From Liolophura sinensis (Eukaryota; Mollusca; Polyplacophora; Chitonida; Chitonidae), in the NCBI RefSeq assembly GCF_032854445.1, contig NC_088296.1, positions 12,004,706 to 12,068,705 of the forward strand: a stretch of DNA of 64,000 nucleotides. The letters run 5' to 3'. The stretch's first letter is position 1; each line of letters starts with the position of its first letter. Below are positions 44,160-57,289 of the stretch, piece by piece. A program made the position numbers and the translations under genes. Below the pieces are notes generated by a model. The model had not been told where the DNA came from. It worked only from the letters and a program-made list of their open reading frames with translations, and searched no databases.

Positions 44160-45320
44160 GTCACGCCTTCTGGTGAGTAAAATTGACATCAGAATAACCA
44201 TTTTCTTAGATTTGTGTGTCAGTAAAATGTGACCAGGGCTGTGTATACGTCAAAGACTCTTGTTACTGAACGATGAGTTAGTAATTTTTCTGTTGGGCGC
44301 CTTCAATTGTTGAGGTCATTTGCTCGAAACGAAAGTGAAAGTAACTGCCGGTATATGAGTGATTGAAATATTATATGTTTTGAACGAATTTATGACATCA
44401 AATTAGTGGTCTTACATAAATTGAAGGATCCTGTGCTTGCGTGGGCGGGCGTGTTGGAGATTGTATGTATTCTTATACTACTAAACAGGCTTAATTGAGT
44501 TGCTTTGGCAAATCACTAATTTCACTTTCTTTTTGTACCGGGATTAACTTAATGAGTTTAGAACAACACTGGTTGCTCAATAAAACATACTGCTACAAAA
44601 CACTACAGTAGAAGTAGCTCAATTAAATTCAACAATTTCAAATTTTTCACCGTATTGGTATCACATTTAATTTAATTGAGTTACACTGTACTTTCATTGA
44701 CCGAGTGTTATACATCCGCCTGGTTATATTTGGACGGTACCTGGATAGTCATGGATTGCTTCCATCCAACCCTGAAGGATATACTTCGTAAAATGTCGAA
44801 GAACAGTCGATTCCTAACCTTTACTGCCTGTCCAGTTACTCCTTCATGATGCTTATAGGCTGCTATGCTGCCAGGCATATCATCCTAAAGGTAAATCGCC
44901 ATCGGGAATCGTACAATTAATGTATAGTGCAAGTAAAATTTGAAGCGAAAAATCAGACCTGCCATTAATTAGTCAATGGAGACCTGTATGATTTACCGTT
45001 AATTCAGAATACTGACTTGGGGACACATAAATGCCATAAATGATAATTGTGTGGCCAAGACTTAAGTTTTCCTGAATTTCACAAGGTGAAATCAGGTGAG
45101 TTAATCAAGCAAAATTTGTCGCTTGAAAAATGTTAAACTTTAGGTAAAATGCAGTACATATTTACATTCACTTTAACTGCACCATTATTGTTGGTGGGCT
45201 CAGTTAGCATCAACTTTGGACTTTTAATTTCATTAATTTCTTAAGTGTGCCCCTTAATTAATTTGAAATGAAGGCCAATACGGCGTACAATTTCTACATG
45301 CTCTAACTGTCACCTCAATG
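44160..45320. other. No gene recognised
   Basis: AT-rich, unit-2-specific sequence with several taattgagtt-like motifs but nothing I can classify. Confidence 0.5.
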
Positions 45321-45324
45321 AGAG

Positions 45325-45967
45325 CAACTAAGAGACCATCACTCTATAATGACTGTGGTTTCAGTGAAGAGCTACTTAGAGACAATCACCCTATAAAACT
45401 GTGATTTCAATGAAGAGCAACTGAGAGACATTCACCATATAATAACTGTGACCTGAATGAAGAGCAAATGAGGGACAATCACCCTATAATAACTGTAACC
45501 TCAAGGAAGAGCAACTGAGAGACAATCACCCTATAATAACTGTGACCTCGATAAAGAGCAACTGAGAAACAATCACCCCATAATAATTGTGACCTCAGTG
45601 AAGAGCAACTAAAACACAATCACCCTATAATAACTGTGACCTCAATGAAGAGCAAGTGAGAGACCATCACCCCATAACGACTGTGACCTCAATAAAGAGC
45701 AACTGAGAGACAATCACCCTATAATAACTGTGACCTCAATGAAGAGCAACTGAGAGACAATCACCCTATAATAACTGTGACCTCATTGAAGAGCAACTGA
45801 GAGACAATCACCCTATAATAACTGTGACCTCATTGAAGAGGAACTGAGAGACAATCCCCCTATAATGACTGTGACCTCAATGACGAACAACTGGGAGACA
45901 ATCACCCTATAATAACTGTGACCTCAATGAAGAACAACTGAGAGACAATCACCCTATAATAACTGTG
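45325..45967. repeat. 47-bp minisatellite
   Basis: About 13-14 copies of a 47-bp unit (aataactgtgacctcaatga, agagcaactgagagacaatc, accctat). Copies differ by a few substitutions. Only in unit 2. Confidence 0.95.
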
Positions 45968-46520
45968 CTGTATTATTTATCAGGAATTCCCAATGAAGAA
46001 TTTCGCACTGTGAAACTATCACATCATTTCTCTTATTAATTGTGTCCCTTTTCATGCAATGCCTTAAAGTTGTCCTAGCTATTCCGGATATGCTTAATTT
46101 CTTTATTTGACTATTCAAGAATTCTTTGACTTGTATGATGACAGTCAGCTATAATGGGTAGAGGAAATGCAGCGTGCTAGGAATAAACCACCGACATTTG
46201 ACAAATTACTCACAAACTTTGTATATGTGATGTGTAGACATGCATGTCAAATTAGTGCAGTTCGAAAGGTCTTCAGCAGACAAGGTGTTCATTGTCAGCT
46301 GCTCCTTGTCACAAACACAGCAGTGAGCGCAGGGGAATCTACAAATTCCTTTTGTAAGGACACGGTTTTGAACTTGCCCCTCAACGTCCGATGCCTTAAA
46401 GAATGAATGTAGATGCTTTATGTAGATCAAATATACATTCTTGTATATGTAGATCTATGCACAGGGTGTATATTACACAGCACAAGTAGGCCTACGCAAT
46501 TTTAAGTCAAGGTCGTCCAC

Positions 46521-47700
46521 ACACCTGACAAGCCTATACATGTTCTTGTTGGCTGTTAGTCAATACATGCTGAACAGGTCTGTACCAGTTCTTTGCTTCC
46601 GAGAATTATGAGTGACCTACTTCCATTGTGTAAGTCAAACACTATCTGAATAAATGCCTTACACACCTAGAACTCCTTGAAATACAGAGAGAAACCCCCA
46701 CAGCCCATTTGTGTGACTGATCTGCTGAAGTATTATTGCATTACATGTACCTTTCCCACTGTGCCTTATAATTTAAGGAAACTTCATTAGCAGTGTACTG
46801 CAGGTGGGTGCCTTTCTTGCATTAATATATACATTGTATGCAAACAGTTTTTTCAAACTTCTTTTTATCCCCCCACCCCACCCTCCTAACGAAATTTTGG
46901 CGGGTGGTGGGTTTGGGTATACTTGAATCGTCCTGCCTGTCCATCTGTCTGCAAGCACAATTTTGTCCTCTCATCTCCTCCCAAACAGCTGCACTGGTTT
47001 TGACGATGTTTGATGAAACTTTTCATACATCGATCTTACCTGTCATCTGAAGTTGTGCATTCTTAAGTTTGGTGGCAATCGTCATTATTTTCATAATTAC
47101 CCTCATTTAGGACTTGTCTTAATAGTACTTTTCCATGTATTTAGATTTTGTCGATGCAACTCTTCCTGAAGCATTGAAACTATTTCCATGTCTTTCCTAT
47201 TGATCTAAATTTGTGCATGTTTAAGGTTAATTACAATCAGGTAATTAATTTCGTAAAAGCCCTTGCTGAGCTACGTGCACGTACATGTATAGTGCAATAA
47301 TAGATTTTCATGTCCGTGCAACTCTGCTAAAGTATTGCACCAATTTCCCTGAAAACTTTGTGCATATCTTTTATATCATGTAAACATCTGCGTGCAAGAA
47401 TAATAATGGCACGTTGCTTATCATTTTTATCTTCATCTTCTTTCTTTCATTGTTGAATGTTGGAGAATGAAAATCATCTGAAAGGCTCTTTGATGTGGAT
47501 TCCGAATATTGTTCTCTTTTCCATTTCAGACTGCGTCATTTTGTGAAGTTGTGAAACACGGTGGGATTTGTGTCGACAGGTAAGTCCTGTAAGATCGGGT
47601 ATGCCTATTTTTATGGCTGGATGTTTCTGTCAGGTGGGGGAATTGTCTTTACTCGGTCGTGTTACCGACAGTATTTAGTTGGGTGGTCGACGTCAAATCG
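46521..47700. other. Upstream region of TRIM B, no gene recognised
   Basis: Collinear with unit 1 11371-12570. It includes the conserved possible untranslated exon 47530-47579 (acceptor ccatttcag, donor gacag|gtaagtc). Confidence 0.5.
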
Positions 47701-47876
47701 ACACAAACTAGACATATGACTAGGGCGTGTCTTTATATAGACTCTACCCTCAGCCTGTGGGTGAAACTCTAACACTGTCGATGCGCAGTCATTATATTTC
47801 CATCTCATAGAAAACAACTAATTTTGGCTGATATTGTTAATTGTGTCGATTTTGTCACTATATATACAGGGCGATG
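47701..47876 (+). promoter_or_regulatory. Candidate TRIM B promoter and 5' UTR exon
   Basis: TATA box near 47734 (tttatatag). The candidate exon ends at 47876 (gatg|gtaagg) and would join the acceptor at 48978, 18 nt before the ATG. The arrangement is conserved from unit 1. Confidence 0.33.
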
Positions 47877-48132
47877 GTAAGGCGTTATACAGAGTTATGC
47901 TTATGATCGATTACTGGCGGTGCCGGAACAACCTAATTTTTGTTTGTTTCTTTGTTTACAACGCTTGCCTGCCTGAGCCAAATGCAAAAAAAAAAAAAAA
48001 GAAAAAAAAAACTTGTATATAAGCGACCTTCCCTTTATGATGTATTTGATGTATATTTATGCATGAGGTGACTACATATAGTATTAACGCCACACACCAC
48101 ACACAGCAGACATTACAGCCTTGCCTACTGAT

Positions 48133-48136
48133 CACG
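48133..48136. other. Empty insertion site of the LTR retrotransposon
   Basis: ctgatcacggataatgg with a single cacg, precisely the sequence that flanks both ends of the element in unit 1. This shows the element is absent and was never excised from here. Confidence 0.95.
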
Positions 48137-48978
48137 GATAATGGAAGGCGTAACTTGACACAGCTTCGCCCATGAGGACGGTGGTATACCCACATGCAGG
48201 ACTGGTATAGAGCTGGTATAGATTAGATAGGGCTGTCTGTGTGAAGTTTAAACAGGTACTAACCTACTTCTACAGCCTATAGCTTACAGATCTCCTGTTC
48301 AGACTGATAAGTTGTCTTTATATTCCTAACAATAACACAATAAAACACTGAAAAGTGGGAGAGTTTGACCCGTCACAATTTTCTCAGATAGAGAAACTTT
48401 AGACATTCGACCCCATTATCACATAGTGTCCTGCTCTACTGACAACCACTGTAGTCCAGACACTTGACTCCATTATCATGTACAGTTAAGCTCCTTTCCA
48501 TACCACTGTCCTCCAGACGTTTGAGCCGATTATCATATACGGCCATGCATCCATCACTGCCATCATAGTCCAGATGTTTGAACCAATTATCTTATACCTG
48601 AAGCCCCACCATTTCTGTTGAAGATGTTTGCAATTTGGCTGGTCTTACCTTTAAATCAGCTGATTCTTATTTTTACACACAAATCTGCTATTCATGGCAG
48701 GAGCTGTAAAAAATTGTCTCTTATACATGATAAATGCTAGAATCGTCAAATGTCTAACTGAGCAGTTATTTCCACTCAGGGAAGCGAGGCGCTCAAACTC
48801 TCATGAAACATGTATAGCAATGCTTCTTCAGCAATAGTGACAAAAAATACTGCACCCCATATGTTGTTGGAAGAGAGGAATATACACTGAACTGCAGATG
48901 GAGACGGTGTACTGTGTTGAAATTTTATATTTTCGTTAATGGAGGATCTGTATTGGTAATTTGCTGGTTTTATTTCAG
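48137..48978 (+). other. TRIM B 5' intron remainder
   Basis: Collinear with 21298-22154, including the degenerate repeat at about 48390-48595. Confidence 0.55.
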
Positions 48979-48996
48979 TGAAAAACCGAGGGTGTA

Positions 48997-49662
48997 ATGG
49001 CTGAAAGCAAGGAAAATCGTGAAGCAGTCCTCACATGTCCGATATGTGTGGAAACATTCCGCAAACCAGTAACGTTACCTTGTCAGCACAGTTTTTGCAG
49101 GGAGTGTATTGGTGTGTATGCTGGTAAGTCTAAACCTGGACAGACAGATGAGGTCTCCACGGGGAGTGAGGGTGTTCACCAGCTGATCTCATGCCCTGTA
49201 TGTTGGACACCAACCAGTCTGGGGAGAGAAGGTGTGGCTGGTCTGCCTCACAACTTTCATCTTGCAGAAATAGTGGAGAGGTTCTCTTCTGCTGTGAAGG
49301 TCGAGGATGACATCCCATATTGTTCATTGTGTGAGGATGATAATCAGGCTAAAGCTGTCAAGTTTTGTACTGACTGTTGTTTACTGTATTGTAAAGACTG
49401 TCTGGCTACTCTTCATCCCATGAAGGGGGCTATGAAACGTCACCGGCTGATTTCCTCCCTGGAGTACCTCTCTCAGGAAACCTCACAGCGACAGACCAGC
49501 AGCAGGGATGAACAATCAACTCAGCTAGCGTCATGTGCGAGACATGGTCAGCCATTCGGCATGTACTGTATCCCGTGCCGGATGGTGATCTGTGTGGGGT
49601 GTGTGGTTGACCATCCGAAACACGCTGTGCAAGATATACCATCTGCAGCTGAGAATGACAAG
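48997..49662 (+). CDS. TRIM B exon 1: RING, B-box 1, B-box 2
   Basis: 222 codons. RING C3HC4 (CPIC, CQHSFC, CPVC), B-box 1 (YCSLC to the HRL region) and B-box 2 (CARHGQPFGMYC to DHPKH) are complete. The donor is gacaag|gtaatg as in copy A. Confidence 0.92.
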
Positions 49663-52600
49663 GTAATGCGAAAAAGACATTCGTATATCAGCCATCGACC
49701 AAAATGGATGTTCTGTGTCATTAATAGTAAGGTCAATTCCCAAATCAACAATTGACACGAACCATGAAAACACTAAGAAATTGTACAAAGTACAAGATTA
49801 CCTTGAGAAAGAGGTGCAAAGAGAACTGTAGTAAACAGTTATAAATGGTGTGAGAAAGACACAAGAAATATTCTAAGCGAATGACTTAAAATCACTCTCC
49901 AAATCGTGTATCATGCTAGTATATAAGTCGATAATCAAACTAAATATATCATGACTTGGAACTATATGTTGACCCAAAGTCTTTAATCCATAGTGAAGAA
50001 TGGGGCTGTTTGTCCTGTACTGTAATGAGTCGTTTGAATGGCGGATTTTGTAATGTAGCGTTGTTTCCATTACAGCCAGCTGTTTTGAACAAGAGTGGTG
50101 AACTGGAAAAAGTGCTAAAAGAAACTAAAGAATCACTGTCAGAAGTTACGAGGCTGCACAATAAGATACTGGTTGGTATTTTTGATGACACTTGGTCAAC
50201 ATGTGATTTATTGCATACTTGGTGACTCGTTTTGAGTATCTAGACTATTGCTATCATTCACAAATCCAGGAAACATACAGCTGTCAATTATCTAGGCTAG
50301 ATAAATCTCTATTCTGTCACATATGATATATGTACATTTTCAATTGAACAGTTAAACCCGAACAGCGACAACTTTTAACAAGAACTTAAACATGGTAATG
50401 CACGGACTACTGCAGGGGTTCATTTGGATGAGGGACGAGTCTATTTACCTCTTTCTGGTTTATCTATTCTGGTCCAGACTATTATATCATAATTATGACT
50501 TTCTTCTTAGTGACACACACGCGTTATGCCCCCCTCAGGCAACTCTAGTAGATACATCATCGCCGATCATACGCTGTCATAATATCTATATTGTATATAC
50601 CTACTCCACATATGTGATGGGGTTTAGAGTTTGTGTTTGAACCAACCACTGGTGGTCTCCACAGCATAAAGGCTGCACCATCTCACCCTGCCCGGAGCAC
50701 CATTTGTGATGTTGAACCAACAACGTTTCTGAGTCGACACTTACATGTGTATGTACGCCACTACATTAAAGGAAAATTCCCTCCAGCCAGAAAGTACATT
50801 GTTGACCCATTTGTGTGGTGCTTATATTCCACTCTGTTGCACAGGCATGTATAATTTCTTGAACACACCCGCAATAGTCTGAAGGAGATAATAAATGTTC
50901 CTTCTGTTTGGCAGGAAAACAAGGAACTTCACATTGAAGAGGTAGAAAGGGCTTATTGTGCAGCCTTGGAAGCCTTACAAGCCTGGAAACAACAGTCCTT
51001 AGATGGCATAGAAACCCGCTATTCACAGTGGAGTGTGGAGTGTAGCGCTATACTCAAACATTTCCAGCTAAAGGCTCAGAAAATGGAGAGGATGGTACAG
51101 GCGTCCAAGGATTTAGTAGCGTCATTGGACGTCGAGTTTTTACAGGTAAGTCAGTCATGCACAATCTCTAACATTGGTTCAGCTACCTCAACTCCAGTTA
51201 AATACTTTTCAACTAACCACACAGGACGACCTGTCAATAATTTATGAGCTTCAGAGAACATATATAGTTTTCTTACATGTATGGGCTGTAGATACCTTGG
51301 TTCTGACCGCTCATTTGTAAACAAATATGATATGTATGTTGTGTACGTACACAGAGGCATCTCATTTACCATTGTCACATTATTGAACCTGTGACAGGCC
51401 TCATACAATGACACTAATGAACAGTGATCAGGTGTTCAAATCCATCTCATGCTGCCAGGTCTAGTGAATTTTTATTTCCAGGGTTCAAACTGCTTTGCTT
51501 TGTTCAGTGGTTCTCTCTGGTCGCTGTCTGTTTTTCTACCCATAAACATTACCACTGTGCAATTAGACTAATAAACAACACGACAATTCTATATATGTAA
51601 TATTAAAAAAGAGTACGTTGTTTGATGTTTTTCGAAAACGACGTGTGAATACGAACAGTAATAAAGTCCTTATCAGTGTTTGAAACAATAAATTAGCCAA
51701 GGTACAAACCGTATATAGACAACCATATCTCATTTGATGTCCCCTTGGTCTCTGCCTAGTTTCCTCAAACCACAATGCTGAACGCCATCATATAAGAAAA
51801 ATATTTTGAGCACAACATAAAACATCTATCAAACAAACCATCATGTTTTGGCTCAATATGTTGTCCCAATTTTCAGTCATCCGGATGATGATGCCTGCTC
51901 CTGTTTTGACTTTTGTAGCCTAAAACAGTTGATTTACCTGGATCAGAAAGGTCAGACCCATAGGCGATAAGCCATTAACACAACGGCTACTTTCACAAGC
52001 TTGTAACAAACAAAATATGATAGCATTTACTGTGTTTGAGGTATTTGTTTGTTTACGATGTTAAACATCATCCTTGTTTTATGCACAAGTATATTTCATT
52101 TAAACCTAAATTTTTTATAGGCTATTGTTTTCATAAATACGCTGCCAGGATTACATATATATATATTAGCTAAAATGAGCAGGCCAGGTTCCCCAGATTT
52201 TGGAGGGAATAGGGTAGGTAAGGAATCTTTGTTTCGTTTATCATTGTTACATGATTTCATATGTATGCTCAAATGTGTTTGTTGACAGGTTTCCTCGGAC
52301 TTCATCAAAACGTAGGTATAAATATATTATACTTCTCAAGGTTTGTTATACATGTGCACATGACTATTGTCAGCAGATGTGTTTCTGTAACACTGAGTAC
52401 CAGCACTGTAGTTGTTCAAAACATAACCCAAGTGTAAAATATATCTAGTGTTCAAACATACATTTGCTCAGACAAATCAGACCTAACCTGCTAGGTATAT
52501 CATGACATTTTCATAACTGTGTGGTACACAGGATTACCACACGACTGTGTCTCTTTGTTTTCTCTCCTCTTCTCACAGAACTGATGACCAGCTGAATGAG

Positions 52601-55219
52601 ATAAGAGCAGATCTGGAGAAACATGAGGTCAGCAGAAAGAAGCTTCTAGATTCTATACAACATGACCAAGTTGTTCCTAGACAGGTGACTGTAAAAGAGA
52701 CAGTGCAAGAACGTCAGGACTTAGAAGCAGCAGTCGGTGGACAAATGTCACCCTTACATGTTACAAGTAGGTTCTTATATGTATAAAAGGTATACAGCAG
52801 GGTGTGCTCAAAGGACATAAATGGCTTTAGGGTTTACACTAGTATGTGCATCAAAGACACAAATGCAAAGTGGGGAAGGCCCACAGCTGTGTGTGTGCAA
52901 AACAGACGATATTAAGAAGAAAACAAACCGATATGAGCTGTAACAAAGCAGGGCGCACCCAGAAAAAGAACAGTTTTCCAAGAGTAACAAGAATGAGAAG
53001 AGTTTACAAAGAGCGAAGATAGTGTGAGGTGTACATTAGGGTGTGAACAAAAGAGAAACTGATGTCAGGCTTACAGTAGGGTGTGGGCAAAAGACACAGA
53101 GTAATGCAGTGTACAATAGGGTGTACACAGAAGACACAAACTAATGTAAGGTATGCATTAGGGTGTGCACAAACATAAACTTATTTCCGGCATTAATTAA
53201 GATGCTCAGAACAGACACAAACTAATTTGAGGTTTGCGTTAGTGTGGGCACAGAAAAGACAAACTAATGTGAGCCAAAACAGGTACAAACTAATGTGAGA
53301 TATATACTGAGGTGTGCACAAAGAATATAAACTAATGTGATAATGTGAGACATACAGTAGGGTGTGCACAGAAGATGCACATTAATGTAAGGCATACAAT
53401 ACAGTGTGCACAGAGGACACACACTAATGTGAGGTATACAGTAGGGTGTGTACAGAAAACACAAACTAATGTGAGGTGTACAGTAGGGTGTGCACAGAAG
53501 ACACAGACTAATGTGAGGTATACAGTAGGGTGTTTACAGAAGACACACACTAATGTGAGGTATACCGTAGGGCGTTTACAGAAAACACAAACTAATGTGA
53601 GGTGTACAGTAGGATGTGTACATAAGACACAAACTAATGTGAGGTGTACAGAGTGCTTGAGTGAGTGAGTGCTTGGGGTTTAACGTCGTACTCAACAATT
53701 TTTCAGTCATATGACGACGAAGGAATCCTTAGGGTGCATGTACGCGTAATGTGCCTACTTGTTGCAGGACGGATTTGCACCGCTCTTTTATCTAGTGCTG
53801 CTTCACTGAGACGACTTACCGAAGGCAAGTAAGACGCCCCGCCCGAGCCATTATACTGATACGGGTCAACCAATCGCTGACTATCCCCTTCATGCTGAAC
53901 GCCAAGCGAGGAAGTTACAACTTCCTCTTTTAAAGTCTTAGGTGTGACTCGTTCAAGGATTGATCCTGGACCTACCGGTCCCGAAGCGGACGTTCTATGA
54001 AGACAAGAAGACATAGGGGGCCTATATATATATATATATAGGCAATTTTTTCAATGTTCAAATATTTAACAGTTTTCTTTTTGTAAATTACTGCAGAAAA
54101 TTTAATCCTATACTTGATTACTACTAATAATTCTGGTAGATTAAATAGACTTTGGGGTATTGTGCCAAAGAAAGTCACTTGGCAAGTTATGTGTGGCGAG
54201 TTACCTCCCTTACTACATGGCTTGTTACTCCACGAATGCCATCAGGCGTACTACGGCTTCACAGTGAATTGTGTGCTTAAATGTGCCATAACTGACAACT
54301 AAAATCATGTGTCGGATAGAGGAAGGTATTATTCTTGTTGTAGGTGATAAGTTTCAAACAAATTAGAGCGTTAAAAAGCTGTATTTTAATCCAGTACTTG
54401 GTCTGTCGTACCCGTCATTTAGTGATGGGTCCAGTTCTTGTCGAAGCTCATCTCTTTCAAACTGGCTGAAAATGATGTGTATAAATTACATTCGTGTCAG
54501 CAATATGTGTGATTTTATTCCCAGAGAGTGTGTTCAGAAAGTAAAACCACGATATGTGTACAGGTATTTACACCTCAGCCTTACAGTGTGTGTTTATGGT
54601 GTGCTGTTGTTTATACTGCTTCTGTTGTGTGTTTGCAGAGCCGACGCTGATATTCACACAGACAGACGACAGAAAGCTGAGAATCACTGACAGCGGCTCA
54701 GTGGTAAAGGCTGAGGGGTTGTCCAAGGAGTGGTGTGGGAGAGCTGTGACAGACGGGCGTTACCAGACGAGCAGGTACTACTGGGAGGTGCAGATCACCT
54801 GTTCACATGGCTGTAACTGTTGTGTAGGAGTGACACAGGAGAGCTGTGGTATGAGTGAGGTGACAGACCCTGGCCGTAACTCCTGGCTCACTGGGATGGT
54901 GTACCGTGGTGATAAGGTCTGGTGTTATAGTGACTGTGGAGGTGGTGAGGTCAAACCTGACTATCGACAGTGGAGACGTTACACACGACCTCATCACCTG
55001 GGTGTGTACCTGGACTGTGATGAGCACACACTGACAGTCCTGGACTGTGACAACAACCAGGTAATGTACACTGACAGTGATGTTATCGTCACAGAGCCTC
55101 TCGTGCCATTGGTTGTGTTTGGTGTCGTGTCTGAATCTGGATCTGTGTCTGCTCGTCTGGTAACGGGGGACTCTGCAACTCTGCCTCCTGTTCTCTGTGA
55201 TATGATAAGCACTTCCTGA
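48997..55219 (+). CDS. TRIM-type E3 ubiquitin ligase, copy B (six coding exons)
   Basis: Predicted 594-aa paralogue of TRIM A. Exons: 48997-49662, 50076-50171 (96 nt), 50915-51145 (231 nt), 52289-52311 (23 nt), 52579-52766 (188 nt), 54639-55219. All introns are GT-AG and the frame is intact. RING and B-box zinc ligands are all retained; two codons are missing after about residue 54, and CPVC is followed by W where A has R. The SPRY exon is one codon shorter and differs at about 40-45 of ~194 positions, against about 20 of 222 in exon 1. Introns 2, 3 and 5 carry private insertions. Likely a functional paralogue with altered ligand specificity; the specificity part is inference. Confidence 0.88.
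50076..52766 (+). CDS. TRIM B exons 2-5: coiled coil and linker
   Basis: Exons 50076-50171, 50915-51145, 52289-52311 and 52579-52766, with exactly the same lengths as in copy A. Intron 2 has about 520 bp of private sequence (50276-50793). Intron 3 has a private stretch near 51700-52130 including a SINE tail. Confidence 0.83.
50276..50793. other. Private insertion in TRIM B intron 2
   Basis: Copy A joins 'cacagatccagaaaaca' to 'cagaaagtacattg' directly, while copy B has about 520 bp between. It contains a partial ORF ending HLHVYVRHYIKGKFPPARKY that I do not recognise; it may be a transposon fragment. Confidence 0.5.
51735..51835 (+). mobile_element. SINE tail fragment in TRIM B intron 3
   Basis: cacaatgctgaacgccatca followed by tataagaaaaatattttgag and cacaacataaaacatc resembles the 3' end of the local tRNA-SINEs, diverged. 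Absent in copy A. Confidence 0.6.
53015..53650. repeat. 42-bp minisatellite in TRIM B intron 5
   Basis: About 14 copies of the 42-bp unit seen in copy A, more regular here (acacaaactaatgtgaggta, tacagtagggtgtgcacag). Because 42 is divisible by three, both strands contain long repeat ORFs that are not genes. Confidence 0.88.
53650..54016 (-). mobile_element. Meta-type SINE in TRIM B intron 5
   Basis: The sequence begins gagtgagtgagtgcttgggg and tttaacgtcgtactcaacaa then ttttcagtcatatgacgacg. This is the reverse complement of the 3' core and tail typical of a widespread molluscan SINE group, so the element lies on the minus strand. About 365 bp, absent in copy A, so inserted after duplication or lost there. 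Confidence 0.7.
54639..55219 (+). CDS. TRIM B exon 6: PRY/SPRY (B30.2) domain
   Basis: 193 residues. Same landmarks as copy A (SRYYWEV, CCVGV, HHLGVYLDCDEHTLTVLDCD, identical last ~25 residues). Changes concentrate in segments after DSGSVVK, after CCVGV, and around VWCYSDCGGG, places expected to form variable surface loops. Confidence 0.9.
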
Positions 55220-57001
55220 CCATGGGGTAATTATTCATTACATCTTTTCTGTCATATTATAATTTGTTTCAAATAGAGTGGTTAATTATGTCTCTTGGAA
55301 CAAATTTTTGCGTATAAATGTTTTAGTTAATGTCAGCAGTGTGGCTAATTCAGTAATCTGTCACAAGCTTACAGCTTGGTGTAGTTGTACACACTCTGTC
55401 TGACTTGTCCTGAACATCAGTGTCCGGTTTCTTCCAGACAAAATACATGTAGATAATGACTGGGTAGTTTTAGTTTTAGTAATGGAGATTTGTGAGAAAG
55501 CGATTGAGGGTATAAAGGATTATTTTTCTTACCATGATCGGGCCGGTATGTCATAACTCAGGAGTGGTTTCAGATTAAATCGTCAAAAAAGATCAGATCA
55601 GATTCACGTTGTTGTTGCAGCACGTTACACAAGACAATTCTATTTTGAATGATACTAGCGATGTTTGTTGAGAGAAATAAACCATAATTTGTAATGGGTT
55701 TGAGAATGATTACCTGGCTGAAAGGTATTACATAACTAGTGACAACAAAGAAAAAGATCACATGGATGAGTACAGGTAGAGCTTTTGGCACTAGACCTCA
55801 GATGCAGATTGGGCTAGAACAGGTTGGTTGGATAAGCTACATGTAGTCATCTTGGTTGTGTTATGTAACTTGGATGTAAGTTTCGGATAAAAATGAGAGA
55901 AAAACATAACCTGTGGGCCATTATTTAATTAAAGTGAGTGCAATCCAACCAGCCCTCCAATAAAGGGCCTACCTGAAAGGGTGTTTTTCTTATAATAGAA
56001 GTTTCATTACGCAGAATATACAAAAAATCCCTATTGACCGACCCTATTTTGTCTCCATGATGATGTTAATCCCATGCTGAACAAGGACTGTTTTTAGGAT
56101 GCCGTTGTCAGCTGTAAGTTTCTCGTTTTCTGTATGTTTCTCTGTTTTTCAACTTAGTTTATTCAAACATTGGCGTTCTTAACACTTTGTCATGATCTGG
56201 GTATAGTTTGTGTATCTCACATGTTAACAGTAGTAAACATTTTAAGCTGTTTATCAGATTTTTATCTTCACTATAAACACAGTGACATTTACTGGACTAT
56301 TTGTGTTTATTGAATACATCTACCACATTATTATGTAAACATCTGGCATGTTTTCTATAATAAACACTTATGTCTTAGTTACTAAACAGTTTTTTGATGA
56401 ATAAATACCAGTTGGCATTAATCGAAACTGTAATAAAACTGTGTTTAAAAACACTTATTTTTATGATGTACTGTAAATCGTTAACCTTTTTAGCCTCTAA
56501 AAGTGTTTTCTGGAATCTGTGCATATATTTATTATGAAAATGATGCTAAAATGATTTGTTTGTGTCACTCAAGATGTAAGCTTCATAAAACGGTGCCAAT
56601 TATTTATCTACTGTATTATCTATCTGTAGTTCTCTGACAATATTTCAAATTATCGGTTGAAGAGGTGGCTGAAGAGGTTGAAGAGTTTATAGTAAGCTAC
56701 ATGAGGAAAGCTGAAAAACTTAGGGTAAGCGATATGAGGAAGGTTGAATAATTAGGATAAGAAATATAAGGAAGGATACCACAGATATATTTTATGGATA
56801 TGACTTTTTTTCCTTTAAATGAATTTTACATGTAAGTGCTGTGATATGACATGTGACATGTATTATTGTATTCACTGTCCTGTAAGCATTAGGCCCACAT
56901 TGTGATATTTTCTAATACATAGTTTCTAAAAACATTGATTACTTTACTTGAGGAAGTGGCTTTATCCCCAGTACTGTTACTAGGACAACCTGTGGTCAAG
57001 A
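55220..57001 (+). other. TRIM B 3' UTR and flank
   Basis: Collinear with 28642-30410 and no further gene. Candidate poly(A) signal AATAAA at 55676-55681. Confidence 0.6.
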
Positions 57002-57289
57002 TTATGAGGTCACTGCGCCATTTTATCAGCTTGCTGTTATTTTGATGTGAGTTGTTGTTGTGTTCATGTATAATTCAGTGATGTTTTGCCATTATCTGCC
57101 TTTTGTGTTCACACTTCTGAAACATATGTTTAATAAAAGTAACTGATTGTGCAATGTGTAATCGTCGTTTGAATGGTTGAATTACACTGTCAATGAGATG
57201 TAGTAATACACACAGAAAAATCATGCACGCTATGTAGCATTTTTACACTAAGTGATACATATACCAATTTCACAATCAACATGTTCAAG

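Larger units (their letters stand above)
41873..46520. other. ~4.6-kb block present only in unit 2
   Basis: Unit 1 reads from 'gcagttttaattcat' straight into 'acacctgacaagcc' at about 11371, while unit 2 has about 4648 bp between the same flanks. No target duplication is evident. The block contains a foldback element, a CXC-type pseudogene, a SINE, two unrecognised ORFs and a 47-bp minisatellite. It is either a composite insertion in unit 2 or a deletion in unit 1. Confidence 0.85.

Noticed and set aside
47986-48010. A-rich run as evidence of a processed retrogene
   Set aside because: The same short A-rich tract exists in unit 1 (12854-12882) with intronic context on both sides and no gene upstream.
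53345-53668. 107-codon ORF with a repeating VGCAQKTHTNVRYT pattern
   Set aside because: Produced by a 42-bp minisatellite (multiple of three) inside TRIM B intron 5; it is not conserved as an ORF in copy A.
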